A stretch of DNA of 64,000 nucleotides from JAZSNL01 sp045536365 (GCA_045536365.1 JAZSNL010000030.1:118680-182679), one strand, 5' to 3'. Positions 44,935-54,657 are shown, counted from the stretch's first letter. The notes: generated from the letters alone by a model not told the origin. Translations and numbers: made by a program.

Positions 44935-47832
44935 ATGTTTAAAAGAATTGCATTATGTATCCTTTCACTTACAATTTTATTTACTCTTGTAGGATGTAAA
45001 GGAAAAAAAGTAACTGTAACTTTTGACTCTAATGGCGGAAGTACAGTAGAAACACAAGAAATTAAAAAAGGTGAATTAGCTACTAAACCAGCAGATCCTA
45101 CAAAAGAAGGATTTAAATTTATTGGATGGTTTAATGGTGAACAACAATGGAACTTTGAAACAAATAAAGTAAATGAAAATATAACTTTAACTGCAAAATG
45201 GGAAGAAGATATAATCTATACTCCAATAGTTTATAAAGTTTCATTCATTCTAAGTGGAGGAACTTTAGAAGAAGAATTTATTGAATTCACTGATTATACA
45301 AAAGTAGTATTGCCTACACCTACAAAAGAAAACTATGTTTTCTTAGGTTGGTATAAAGGATCAACTAAATTTGATTCTTTAAAAGAAAATGCTAATATTA
45401 CTTTAACTGCAAAATGGGAAGGTGTATCTAGCCCTATCGTTTATAACTTAAATGGCGGTGAATTTACAGGAACATTTAAAGAATCATATAAATATGGAAC
45501 TGCTTACACATTACCTATTCCAACAAAAGAAGATTATAACTTTGTAGGTTGGTATAAAAATGAAAATTTAACAGGAACAGCAATTACTAAAATTGATAAC
45601 AAAACATTAGGTGAAGTTGTTCTTTATGCAAAATGGGAAGCTAAACCTCCAGTTGTAACATACGTATTAAATGGTGGTAACTGGAAATGGACAACGCGCG
45701 AAGCAGTTGTTGATGAATTCTTAACAGATGCTTTAGCATGGGCTGGTAAATCAAATAAACCAAATGGTATGGTTCAAGGAGCAGGAGATACATCAGTTGG
45801 GTTTGCCAACGTATTTAGTGCAATCTACGGATTCTTCTCTGATTCTCGATACGCAGCTAAATGGGGTTGGTTAAAAGACTATGTTATTAACGCAACAACA
45901 GTTTCTGGTTCTAAGACATATCTAGAACAAGGTAATGAAGCTTATTGGAGATATTCATTAGGCGCATTCTTATTTGAAGAACATCGTTCAAGTTATCCTA
46001 TAAGTGAAGACTTTAGTAAAGACTCTGCTGCAAATGGATTCTGGGATACATTAAGTGAATCAGAGCCAAATGAATTTGAAATTAAAGCAGATGTTGAATT
46101 AAAAACACCAGTTAGAATATATTATGTATTTAAAGGATGGTATTTAACTGAAGATTGCTCTGGATCACCAGTAACATCAGTTAATGAAAAATGTAAATTA
46201 TATGCTAAATGGGAAGAAGAAGTTCCTGTTTCAAGTGTAAGTATTTCAAATAAAATTACTGAAATTGATCGTTATGAAACTCATCAATTAGAATGGTTAA
46301 TTAATCCTGCAAATGCAGCAATTCAAGCAGTTGAATTTACAAGTAGTAATGAAAATATTGCGGTAGTATCAGAAGATGGATTAATTACTGCACTTGCAAA
46401 TGGTGAAGTAACTATTACAATTACATCACTATCTCCATCAAAAGTATCAGATACAGTTACATTCTTCGTATCAAGTCCTGATCACTTTATTGTAAGTTAT
46501 GCAACAGATTCATATACAACACCTAATAAAGCTATTTCATTAATAGCAGAATACGTTACTCGTGAAGGTGCAAAAGAAGAATTAACTTGGTCAAGTTTAA
46601 ATTCTAATATTGCAACTGTAACAAGTGATGGTGTTGTAACAGGTGTTAAAGAAGGTACTGCAACAATTAGAGTAGCTTTATCAAAAGATGCCAATACATA
46701 TTTTGATTTTGCTGTTACAGTATTAAAAGAAGAATTATCAAATGAATTACAATATATTGTTAATGAACATGAAAGCAATGTATTTACAAGATATGAATTA
46801 GGTATTGGTGCAGGTGTTCCTGTTTATTATGCTGATATCTTTGGAAGTGTTTCACAATTATTATTTAATTATGAAATGACATGGGATACTACATATTTAG
46901 ACGCAACAATGAAAGCTGGTAAATGGACATCTGGTCTAGATACAGTAGAATTCGTAGTAGTACACTATACAGCAGGTATGACTAAAGGATCAAATGCAGC
47001 TGCAACAGCAGCATACTTTGCATCAGGACCTGAAGCATCAGCTCACTTCTGTACAGGTAACGATGGTGTATTCCAAGGATTAGAATTAAATGTTAGAGGA
47101 TGGCATGCAGGCGATGGTGCAAGCTCTACATTTGAATGGACACCAACAGGTGTTAAATATAATGAATCTGATCCTAAGTGGCCAACATGGGGTATTTCAT
47201 CTGATTCTTATTTCACAATCAATGGGCAAAAAACATCTGTTAAAATCCCTAAAGAAACAACAAGAGGACATGGTGTTGATGGATATGTAACTGATGCTAA
47301 ATGGTTAAACGATCAAGGATTAGCATTTAGAATCGTTAATGGTGAATACCAAATGGGAACAGCATGGTGGTGCTACTCTAATGTTTGGGAAGGAAGAATT
47401 TGTTCTAGAGGTGGTAACAAACATGGTATCGGTATTGAATCAGCAGTAGACTTTGGTTCAGACTTATGGTATACATGGCAAATTACTGCAAGACTTTGTG
47501 CACAATTAATGGTAATGTATAATTTAGATATTACAAGAGTAGTAGGACATCACTTCTTTGCAGCAAAAGATTGTCCTCAACCATTATTAGAAAATGATCT
47601 TGAAATCTGGTGGGAATTTATTGAATTAGTAGAAGCTGAATATGAAGCAATGACTACTTATAAAAATTCAACATTTGATTTTGAAGTATTAGGTGAAACT
47701 ACAACAGTTAATGAACATGGTCGTGTAGTAGAACAACCTAAATTTAGTGAAACTATTTCTTACAAAGTAACTTTATCTGATGGAACAAGTGTTACTCTAT
47801 CTTCAATTGTTCCTGGGGTTTATACTAAATAA
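44935..47832 (+). CDS. Lipoprotein N-acetylmuramoyl-L-alanine amidase with InlB and Ig-like repeats
   Basis: 965 residues. Lipobox LVGC (Cys22), four InlB-type beta-grasp repeats (ending LTAKW, LTAKW, LYAKW, LYAKW; the fourth is interrupted by ~130 residues), two BIG2-like domains (~430-600; ENIAVVSEDGLITAL, SNIATVTSDGVVTGV), then an Amidase_2/PGRP-type domain with probable zinc ligands His677 (VVHYTAG), His873 and Cys880 (GHHFFAAKDCPQP). Cleaves the MurNAc-L-Ala bond of peptidoglycan; an external lipoprotein of this type may attack other bacteria or remodel the own wall. Own -10 TATAAT near 44902, AGGAGG site. Confidence 0.88.
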   Translation: MFKRIALCILSLTILFTLVGCKGKKVTVTFDSNGGSTVETQEIKKGELATKPADPTKEGFKFIGWFNGEQQWNFETNKVNENITLTAKWEEDIIYTPIVYKVSFILSGGTLEEEFIEFTDYTKVVLPTPTKENYVFLGWYKGSTKFDSLKENANITLTAKWEGVSSPIVYNLNGGEFTGTFKESYKYGTAYTLPIPTKEDYNFVGWYKNENLTGTAITKIDNKTLGEVVLYAKWEAKPPVVTYVLNGGNWKWTTREAVVDEFLTDALAWAGKSNKPNGMVQGAGDTSVGFANVFSAIYGFFSDSRYAAKWGWLKDYVINATTVSGSKTYLEQGNEAYWRYSLGAFLFEEHRSSYPISEDFSKDSAANGFWDTLSESEPNEFEIKADVELKTPVRIYYVFKGWYLTEDCSGSPVTSVNEKCKLYAKWEEEVPVSSVSISNKITEIDRYETHQLEWLINPANAAIQAVEFTSSNENIAVVSEDGLITALANGEVTITITSLSPSKVSDTVTFFVSSPDHFIVSYATDSYTTPNKAISLIAEYVTREGAKEELTWSSLNSNIATVTSDGVVTGVKEGTATIRVALSKDANTYFDFAVTVLKEELSNELQYIVNEHESNVFTRYELGIGAGVPVYYADIFGSVSQLLFNYEMTWDTTYLDATMKAGKWTSGLDTVEFVVVHYTAGMTKGSNAAATAAYFASGPEASAHFCTGNDGVFQGLELNVRGWHAGDGASSTFEWTPTGVKYNESDPKWPTWGISSDSYFTINGQKTSVKIPKETTRGHGVDGYVTDAKWLNDQGLAFRIVNGEYQMGTAWWCYSNVWEGRICSRGGNKHGIGIESAVDFGSDLWYTWQITARLCAQLMVMYNLDITRVVGHHFFAAKDCPQPLLENDLEIWWEFIELVEAEYEAMTTYKNSTFDFEVLGETTTVNEHGRVVEQPKFSETISYKVTLSDGTSVTLSSIVPGVYTK

Positions 47833-47834
47833 TT

Positions 47835-48275
47835 ATGGATAGAAGTGCTTTAGCTGAACAATATTTTAAACAAGGATACAACTGCTCTCAAGCAGTTGCC
47901 CTTGCGTTTAGTGATTTAGTTAACTTATCAGAAGAAGAACTTTTAAAAGTATCAATTCCTTTTGGAGGAGGATTTGGTAGATTACGATATGTTTGTGGTG
48001 CTTTATCTGGTGCAGGTATTATTATAGGTTTATTATTTTCAAACGATTTTGATAAAGCTAAAATATATAATATGATTCAAGAAGCATCTGCTATTTTCGA
48101 AAAAGAACTTGGTTCTGTTTTATGTCGTGATTTATTATCAAATAGTAATCTAAAAGTTGAAATAAAAGGAGCTCCTGAAGAAAGAACTAAAGAATATTAT
48201 GAAAAAAGACCTTGTAGTGAAATAGTAAGAATAGCTGCACAAATTTTAGATGATTATATAAAAGATAAAATCTAA
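47835..48275 (+). CDS. C_GCAxxG_C_C family protein
   Basis: 146 residues with the family's spaced cysteines: YNCSQAV, the CGALSGAG core, VLCRDLL and RPCSEIV. Probably redox-active and cytoplasmic; often beside redox enzymes. Begins 2 bases after the amidase stop and lacks a clear ribosome site, so translation may be coupled. Confidence 0.9.
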   Translation: MDRSALAEQYFKQGYNCSQAVALAFSDLVNLSEEELLKVSIPFGGGFGRLRYVCGALSGAGIIIGLLFSNDFDKAKIYNMIQEASAIFEKELGSVLCRDLLSNSNLKVEIKGAPEERTKEYYEKRPCSEIVRIAAQILDDYIKDKI

Positions 48276-48288
48276 TATCTTATTGATT

Positions 48289-48319
48289 AAATAAGCAATG
48301 TTATATTGCTTATTTTTTC
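48289..48319 (+). terminator. Terminator after C_GCAxxG gene
   Basis: AAATAAGCAA / TTGCTTATTTTTT hairpin. Confidence 0.88.
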
Positions 48320-48321
48320 TT

Positions 48322-48350
48322 TTGCAATAACATAAAAAATTTGGTATAAT
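48322..48350 (+). promoter_or_regulatory. Promoter of ArsB-like transporter gene
   Basis: TTGCAA (48322-48327), 17 bases, TATAAT (48345-48350). It puts the transcript start at ~48357, which excludes ATG 48356 as the translation start. Confidence 0.75.
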
Positions 48351-48379
48351 ATACAATGTTTTTTGAATGGAGTGATTAT

Positions 48380-49684
48380 ATGATTACATCTATAATAATA
48401 TCAATAATAACATGTGTATGTTTAATACTATCAGTATTATTTTTTCCTAAATTAAAAATAAAAAATAAAGAAATTAATACTTATTGGATTATCTGTGTAA
48501 TTGGTTCATTATTAATGATAATTTTTAATACTATATCATTAAAAGAAGTAATGAATGGTTTATTAGCAGATACTAGTATTAATCCGATTAAAATAGTAAT
48601 ATTATTTATATCAATGACTTTCTTATCTATATTTTTAGATGAAGTAGGACTTTTCCATTATCTTGCTGGTGTTGCAGCAAGTAAATCTAAAACAAGTCAA
48701 AGATCATTATTTATCATATTATATTTACTTGTTTCAGTTTTAACAATGTTTACTTCTAATGATATTGTAATTTTAACATTTACTCCATTTATATGTTATT
48801 TTTCTAAAAAGACAAAGATTAATCCAATTCCTTATTTAGTTGCTGAATTTGCGGCAGCAAACACATGGAGTATGGCATTAATGATAGGAAATCCTACAAA
48901 TATATATTTAGCATTATCTTCTAATATTGATTTCATATCATATATAAAAGTAATGTGGTTACCTACATTACTTGCAGGTATAACAGAAAGTTTATTAATA
49001 TTTTTAATCTTTAGAAAAGATTTAATGAAACCTCTTAATTTTGAAATAGAAGAAGAAAAAATAAAAGATAAATTAAGTTTAACTGTTGGTATTATTCATT
49101 TACTAATTTGTTTAGTATTATTAACTATTTCATCTTATGTAAATATTCAAATGTGGATAGTTTGTTTTTGTTGTATGGTTTCTTTAATTGTTTGGATATT
49201 AATAATAAGATTTATTAAAAAAGAAAATAATCATTATTTTATTAAAACAACTAAAAGATTACCGTTTGATTTAATTCCTTTTGTTATTTCAATGTTTATA
49301 ATAGTATTATCACTTGCAAATAATGGAGTAACAAAAGAAATAAGTAATTTATTAGGAGAATCTGATACTATTTTAAAATATGGATTGACATCATTTTTTA
49401 CATCTAATTTAATTAATAATATTCCTATGAGTGTATTATTTAGTAATATTCCTAATATGTCTACACCACTGGAAAACCTTCAAGCAATTTATTCATCTAT
49501 CATCGGATCTAATTTAGGAGCTTTCTTAACTCCAATAGGAGCTCTTGCAGGTATAATGTTTTCTGATTTAGTTAGTAAGCAAAAAGTTAATTATGGATTT
49601 AGTAAATTTATTAAATATGGTATTATAATATCAATTCCTACTATTCTTTCTGCTTTATTAGGTTTAATGATAACTCTACATTAA
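48380..49684 (+). CDS. ArsB/NhaD-superfamily (ion transporter) membrane protein
   Basis: About 434 residues, ~11 helices. TSNDIVILTFTPFICYF and GNPTNIYLA are typical of the ArsB/CitM/NhaD superfamily; a second inverted-repeat half has FTSNLINNIPMSVLFS. Substrate (arsenite, Na+ or carboxylate) undetermined; no arsR or arsenate reductase is nearby. ATG 48380 has TGGAGTGA upstream. Confidence 0.8.
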   Translation: MITSIIISIITCVCLILSVLFFPKLKIKNKEINTYWIICVIGSLLMIIFNTISLKEVMNGLLADTSINPIKIVILFISMTFLSIFLDEVGLFHYLAGVAASKSKTSQRSLFIILYLLVSVLTMFTSNDIVILTFTPFICYFSKKTKINPIPYLVAEFAAANTWSMALMIGNPTNIYLALSSNIDFISYIKVMWLPTLLAGITESLLIFLIFRKDLMKPLNFEIEEEKIKDKLSLTVGIIHLLICLVLLTISSYVNIQMWIVCFCCMVSLIVWILIIRFIKKENNHYFIKTTKRLPFDLIPFVISMFIIVLSLANNGVTKEISNLLGESDTILKYGLTSFFTSNLINNIPMSVLFSNIPNMSTPLENLQAIYSSIIGSNLGAFLTPIGALAGIMFSDLVSKQKVNYGFSKFIKYGIIISIPTILSALLGLMITLH

Positions 49685-49686
49685 AA

Positions 49687-49772
49687 TAGCGAACAAATAA
49701 AGAACGAAAAAAATAAATAGCGAACAAATAGCGAACGATAATGTTGACATTTGTTCGCTATTTTGTTATAAT
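49687..49772 (+). promoter_or_regulatory. fic promoter with repeated GCGAACAAA operators
   Basis: TTGACA (49744-49749), 17 bases, TATAAT (49767-49772). TAGCGAACAAATA occurs at 49687 and 49718, TAGCGAACGATA at 49729, and the inverse TTTGTTCGCTA (49750-49760) lies within the -35/-10 spacer. Likely bound by the Fic protein's own C-terminal DNA-binding domain. Confidence 0.78.
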
Positions 49773-49795
49773 AATATTAGAAAGTAGGTGAGAAA

Positions 49796-50902
49796 ATGAA
49801 ATTAGATTTTAATTACACAAATAATTTAGTCAATAATTTGATCTTAATAGAAAAATACAAGACTGCACTTGATTATTTATATTTACCTACAAGAACAAAA
49901 CAAAAGATGATGTATGATGCAAAATTAAAAAAGACACATTTTTCCACTAGTATTGAAGGAAATGTTTTATCATATAATCAAGTAGAGCAAGTGGTAAGAA
50001 ATAAAAGTAAAAATATTAAATTATCAGCAGAACAAGAAGTGCAAAATTATTGGGATGCGTTAACTTTTTTAGAAGAATGTGCTAAACAAAAAAGAAAAGT
50101 TGATTTAGAGTTAATATTTGAATTGCATGATATTATTGAAAGAAAAGGAAAAATTAAAAGAATTGAATTTCGTGAACCCACTCCACCAGGAGTATTATTT
50201 GCAGTATATGATTCTGTTACAAGACAACCTGAATATATTCCTCCAGAATCAAAAGATATTATACCTTTAATGAAAGAGTTAATTAATTGGTATAACGAAG
50301 AGAAGGAACTTCCAATTGTGGTAAAAGCAGCTATAATAAATTATGCTTTTGTCTCAATTCACCCATTTATGGATGGAAACGGAAGAACTTCAAGAGCCCT
50401 TGCAACATATGTTTTGATGGTGAATGATTATGATTTTAAAGGATTTAATTCTTTCGAAGAATATTATATGTCTGATTTAAATGGATATTATGAGTCTTTA
50501 CAAATGGGATTACCTGTTTTATTCTATGATGGTAGAGAAAATCCTCCACATCTTGAAATATGGATTGAATATTTTGTTAGAATTATGGCTCTAAATGCAG
50601 AAAAAATATATGAACAAGCTTTAGATGCTTCAAATAGTGAGCGAAATGATATTTTAATAGGGTTAAATAAAAAAGACCTTATATTAATAAGATATTGTCT
50701 TGAAAATGCTATTTATTTCATTAAACCTAAGCAACTTGCAGAATTATTTAAAGTAACTCCACGTGCAATTAACAAATGGGCTGTTGAATGGGTAGAAAAA
50801 GGTATTTTAGAACCTTCATCTGGAAAGGAAAGAATAACAGAATATAAATTAGCAGATAAATATCGAAATTTAAAAATCTCTGATTTAGGATTTGTTGATT
50901 AA
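49796..50902 (+). CDS. Fic-domain AMP-transferase with winged-helix tail
   Basis: 368 residues. N-terminal inhibitory helix motif S50-TSI-E54-G (the (S/T)xxxE(G/N) that self-inhibits class II Fic proteins), Fic core motif HPFMDGNGRTSR (189-200) and a C-terminal winged-helix region (~300-350, LAELFKVTPRAINKWAVEW). Transfers AMP (or another nucleotide moiety) to Tyr/Ser/Thr of target proteins; the DNA-binding tail suggests autoregulation. AGTAGGTGAG site. Confidence 0.92.
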   Translation: MKLDFNYTNNLVNNLILIEKYKTALDYLYLPTRTKQKMMYDAKLKKTHFSTSIEGNVLSYNQVEQVVRNKSKNIKLSAEQEVQNYWDALTFLEECAKQKRKVDLELIFELHDIIERKGKIKRIEFREPTPPGVLFAVYDSVTRQPEYIPPESKDIIPLMKELINWYNEEKELPIVVKAAIINYAFVSIHPFMDGNGRTSRALATYVLMVNDYDFKGFNSFEEYYMSDLNGYYESLQMGLPVLFYDGRENPPHLEIWIEYFVRIMALNAEKIYEQALDASNSERNDILIGLNKKDLILIRYCLENAIYFIKPKQLAELFKVTPRAINKWAVEWVEKGILEPSSGKERITEYKLADKYRNLKISDLGFVD

Positions 50903-50911
50903 GGTGATAAT

Positions 50912-51697
50912 ATGAAAAGTGAATTAATATTTAGTATAATTATTCCATTTATTGGAACAGTCCTTGGATCTGCATGTGTTTTCTTTGTTAGAAAGAGATT
51001 AAGTGATTCTGTCCAAAGAGGATTTTCTGGATTTGCTGCAGGGGTTATGTTTGCTGCAGCAATATGGAGTTTGATTATTCCTGCTTTTGAAGCTAGTGAA
51101 TCAAAGAGTTTTGCATTTGGACCAGTATTGATTGGGTTATGGTTAGGTTTTTTCTTTCTATTATTGTTAGATAAAATTATACCTCATATGCATATTGATT
51201 CAGGTGAAGCAGAAGGACCTAAGGCTAATTTGAAAAAGTCAACTATGACAGCTTTTGCTGTTGCGCTTCATAATTTACCTGAAGGTATTGCTGTTGGGGT
51301 TGTACTTGCTGCTGCAATTACAAATAATAATAATGAAGTTGTTAGTTATGCTGCTGCAATTCCTCTTGCAATAGGTATTGCTGTACAAAATTTCCCTGAA
51401 GGTGCTATTATTTCATTACCTCTTCATGATAGTGGAGTTAAGAAATCAAAGACTTTTGTTTTAGGTGTTTTATCAGGAATCGTTGAACCTCTTGGAGCAT
51501 TACTTACATTGCTACTTGCTAATTTCATTACTCCAGCTCTTCCTTATTTACTAAGCTTTGCTGCCGGAGCAATGATTTATGTTGTTGTTGAAGAATTAAT
51601 ACCTGAGATGTCAAAAGGTAAACATTCTCATATTGGTATTATATGTTTCATTATTGGCTTTTCATTAATGATGGTACTTGATTATATATTAGGGTGA
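50912..51697 (+). CDS. ZIP-family divalent metal transporter
   Basis: 261 residues, eight helices. Metal-site motifs HNLPEGIAVGV and QNFPEGAIISLPL define ZIP; a variable loop with HMHID precedes them. Imports Zn2+, Fe2+ or Mn2+. The protein ends in LDYILG followed by TGA, a natural ZIP C-terminus, which shows that TGA is a stop in this genome. Starts 10 bases after fic. Confidence 0.9.
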   Translation: MKSELIFSIIIPFIGTVLGSACVFFVRKRLSDSVQRGFSGFAAGVMFAAAIWSLIIPAFEASESKSFAFGPVLIGLWLGFFFLLLLDKIIPHMHIDSGEAEGPKANLKKSTMTAFAVALHNLPEGIAVGVVLAAAITNNNNEVVSYAAAIPLAIGIAVQNFPEGAIISLPLHDSGVKKSKTFVLGVLSGIVEPLGALLTLLLANFITPALPYLLSFAAGAMIYVVVEELIPEMSKGKHSHIGIICFIIGFSLMMVLDYILG

Positions 51698-51700
51698 TTT

Positions 51701-54217
51701 ATGAACAAAATGAGAATTGGATTTATATGTTTTATATTTATGATGTGTTTTGTTTTAACTGGATGTAAGGAACATGTTCATGAATATATTGATGGTAAGT
51801 GTGAATGTGGTGATGTTTTAGAACCTGAAACATACACAGTTACATATAAAGATATTAATGGAAATATTATTGAAATTCAAGAATATGAAGGTTTAAAAAG
51901 AATTAACTTTATTGGTTATCCTGAAGTAGAAGGATATGAATTTTTAGGATGGTATAACCAAGGAGTTAAATGTGATATTGGATATTTAGTAAATGAGGAT
52001 ATTACTTTAGATGCTGTTTATAAAGCTAAAAAATATACTATTTATTTTGATACTAATGGTGGTAACATTATAGAACCTATTGAAGTAGAGTATGGACATA
52101 AAATATTCATTGAAGAAGTTCCTGAAAAAGAAGGATATACTTTTAATGGATGGGTTAATTTAGTTGAATTTATGCCAAGTGAGAATATTACTTTACTCGC
52201 AACTTATACAATTAATAAATATAAAATAACTTTTTTAGTTGATGAAAAATTATATTTAGAATATGAACTAGAATATGGAAGTAGTATTCCTGAAGTTTCT
52301 GTTCCTTCTAAAGAAGGATATGAGTTTATAGGTTGGAATAAAGAAATTCCTGAAAAAATGCCGGCTGGTGATTTAGCATTAACAGGGAATTTTAAAGAAC
52401 TTCCTCAAATCGAACCTGCTAAAGTGACTTTATATTTAGAATCATTTGGAGGAGTTGTAGATAATAAAGCAGGATATAATCCTGATGGAAGTATTAATCT
52501 TCCTACTCCCGAGAAAGTTGGATATAAGTTTTTATATTGGACATATGACCGCTTTTTAACAGAAAAAGTTGAATCAATAAAAGAATATAATAATGAAATA
52601 TTATATGCATGTTATGAATATGATTCAAGTTTATTAAAAGATTCAACAGTTGTAACTTTATATAATAAACATGCGGTTGAATATGATGAAATCACTATGT
52701 TTGATTCATCAAAATCAGGATATACTTCTAAGTATTGGTATAAGATAGGTATTAAAAAAGGAAGTGCTGATTATTATATATCTGGAATTGCGGTGAGTGG
52801 AACATCAATTTCAACTCTTGATTTTGATTATGTTATTTTAGGATATAGTGCTGCTAGTAATTATAAAGATTTTATTAATATGAATATTGAAGTTGGTGAT
52901 ACTGTTAAATTCTTAATTGATCCAGAAGATTTAAATGAAGATTTAAGTACTAATATAGTTAGTTTTTTATCATCTACTGGTATTGAAGATACTACAGAAG
53001 TTAATAAGTATTTAGATAATTTATATGGTAGTATTGAAATAGTTAATCAAAATATTGATTTAGTTACTTCATTTGATCAATATCAAATAACATGGAAAAC
53101 ATCAAATCGTGAAACGATTTCTGCTACTGGAGAATACCATAAACCATATGTAACAAGAAATGTTCATTTATCTGCTTATATTAAAGAAACATTAGTATAT
53201 GATTTTGAAGTAATAGTAGAAGGAGAAGTCGAAAAGAGTACTGCTCTTTCAACAGGATATATTTATACTCCTTATAGTACAATTACCCAAAATGCGATGA
53301 ATCAATTAGATATTATTTATTGTGCATTCTTTGATGTAAATAAAAATGCTGATTGGACAAATTTATCAAAAATGACAAATTATGTTAAAACATATATTTA
53401 TGATAAAGCTAAAATAGCAGGAACAAAGATTGTAATATCTGTTAATCAAGGTGAGTCTGGCGCATTCGGTAGTATTGCGGCTGATGAAGTTTTGAGAAAA
53501 AAACTTGCGGATAATATTTTAAAGGTTATTAAAGAATTAAATTTAGATGGTGTTGATATTGACTGGGAAACTCCAACAAGTGCTCAAGCAGTAACATTTA
53601 CATTATTAATGAAAGATATTTATGAAACTGTAAAAGCAGCTAATCCTGAATATTTAGTTACTGCCGCAATCGGAGGAGGTAAATGGCAACCACCTAAATA
53701 TGATTTAACTAATTCAATTAAGTATTTAGATTATGTTAATTTAATGACTTATTCAATGGCAACAGGTAATGGATATTATCAAAATAGTTTATATAAATCT
53801 ACAAAAGGAAGAACATTAGTAAGTTGTTCAATTGATGAAAGTATTGAAATATTTAATGATTTAACAGTTCCAAACAATAAAATTTTAGTAGGAATACCTT
53901 TCTATACAACTGTTCAAACAGAAAGTGGAGGACCAGGATCTAAAACAGGAAATGGTAAATCTGTATGGTATTCATATCTATATTCAACATATAAATTATC
54001 AGATACAATGAAAGAATATTTTGATGAAGAATGTGGTGTTCCTTATCGATATGATGAAGTTAATCAAATCTTTATTTCTTTTGATAATGAAAGAAGTATA
54101 GAGGTTAAATGTGATTATATTAATACTCTTGGTTTAGCAGGCATTATGTACTGGCAATATGGTCAAGATGTTGATGATATGTTGAGTAATGCGATAGGAA
54201 AGTATATTAATAAATAA
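51701..54217 (+). CDS. Lipoprotein with InlB-type repeats and GH18 chitinase-like domain
   Basis: 838 residues. Lipobox LTGC, a short HVHEYIDGKCECGD Cys/His segment, about four InlB-type repeats (~45-330; FLGWYNQG, FNGWVN, FIGWNKE, FLYWTYD), a beta-rich middle, and a C-terminal GH18 barrel (~530-838) with catalytic DGVDIDWE (616-623, acid Glu623), AAIGGGKW and NLMTYSM. Hydrolyses beta-1,4-GlcNAc links of chitin or peptidoglycan-type glycans at the cell surface. Starts 4 bases after the ZIP stop. Confidence 0.9.
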   Translation: MNKMRIGFICFIFMMCFVLTGCKEHVHEYIDGKCECGDVLEPETYTVTYKDINGNIIEIQEYEGLKRINFIGYPEVEGYEFLGWYNQGVKCDIGYLVNEDITLDAVYKAKKYTIYFDTNGGNIIEPIEVEYGHKIFIEEVPEKEGYTFNGWVNLVEFMPSENITLLATYTINKYKITFLVDEKLYLEYELEYGSSIPEVSVPSKEGYEFIGWNKEIPEKMPAGDLALTGNFKELPQIEPAKVTLYLESFGGVVDNKAGYNPDGSINLPTPEKVGYKFLYWTYDRFLTEKVESIKEYNNEILYACYEYDSSLLKDSTVVTLYNKHAVEYDEITMFDSSKSGYTSKYWYKIGIKKGSADYYISGIAVSGTSISTLDFDYVILGYSAASNYKDFINMNIEVGDTVKFLIDPEDLNEDLSTNIVSFLSSTGIEDTTEVNKYLDNLYGSIEIVNQNIDLVTSFDQYQITWKTSNRETISATGEYHKPYVTRNVHLSAYIKETLVYDFEVIVEGEVEKSTALSTGYIYTPYSTITQNAMNQLDIIYCAFFDVNKNADWTNLSKMTNYVKTYIYDKAKIAGTKIVISVNQGESGAFGSIAADEVLRKKLADNILKVIKELNLDGVDIDWETPTSAQAVTFTLLMKDIYETVKAANPEYLVTAAIGGGKWQPPKYDLTNSIKYLDYVNLMTYSMATGNGYYQNSLYKSTKGRTLVSCSIDESIEIFNDLTVPNNKILVGIPFYTTVQTESGGPGSKTGNGKSVWYSYLYSTYKLSDTMKEYFDEECGVPYRYDEVNQIFISFDNERSIEVKCDYINTLGLAGIMYWQYGQDVDDMLSNAIGKYINK

Positions 54218-54244
54218 AGGATAAAGCGTTAGCTTTATCCTTTT
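54216..54244 (+). terminator. Terminator after GH18 lipoprotein
   Basis: AAAGGATAAAGC / GCTTTATCCTTTT stem with a 4-base loop. Confidence 0.9.
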
Positions 54245-54367
54245 ATTATAGGAAATATTCGTTAAGTATTAGAAAATATAATAGAACAACAAAAGATACC
54301 TTTAGACACCATTATAAAAAATTAGATATTTTTTGACAAAATTTGACTTGTTTTTAAGTTCTTTCTT

Positions 54368-54396
54368 TTGACTAAAATTTAAAAAAGTAGTATAAT
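54368..54396 (+). promoter_or_regulatory. Promoter of the riboswitch-led surface protein operon
   Basis: TTGACT (54368-54373), 17 bases, TATAAT (54391-54396); start expected ~54403, just before the aptamer. Confidence 0.8.
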
Positions 54397-54430
54397 AATT
54401 GTGTATTTTTTAAGAAAATACAAATATAAA

Positions 54431-54505
54431 AACAATCATATATGTTTGAAGATACGGTTCAAATGTTTCTACTTCGCCCCCGTAAATGGCGAAACTATGA
54501 CTGTT
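54431..54505 (+). ncRNA. Purine riboswitch aptamer, guanine class
   Basis: P1 AACAATCATA (54431-54440) pairs with TATGACTGTT (54496-54505), one mismatch; P2 TTTGAA/TTCAAA with loop GATACGG; J2/3 contains GTTTCTAC; P3 TTCGCC/GGCGAA with loop CCCGTAAAT; J3/1 ACTATG. The specificity base (position 74 of the xpt aptamer) is C, which pairs guanine or hypoxanthine rather than adenine. Downstream lie an ATATAATTT/AAATTATAT hairpin and a strong terminator, and then a surface protein gene, not a purine gene. Confidence 0.9.
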
Positions 54506-54580
54506 ATATAATTTTCTCCAAATTATATATATCTGACCGTACTCTGTCAACTTTATGTAAAAAGTAAAGAAAAGAGGTGA

Positions 54581-54628
54581 AGCGAGTATTATCTGTTTTA
54601 AGCTACAGGATAATACTCGCTTTTTTTG
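54581..54628 (+). terminator. Strong terminator between riboswitch and surface protein gene
   Basis: AGCGAGTATTATCTG / CAGGATAATACTCGCT stem (one internal bulge) with T7 tail, 30 bases before the next gene's start. GTACTC (54539-54544) could pair with GAGTAT in the terminator's 5' arm as a weak antiterminator. Confidence 0.9.
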
Positions 54629-54657
54629 ATATATTTTTCTAGAAAGGAGGTAAATGT

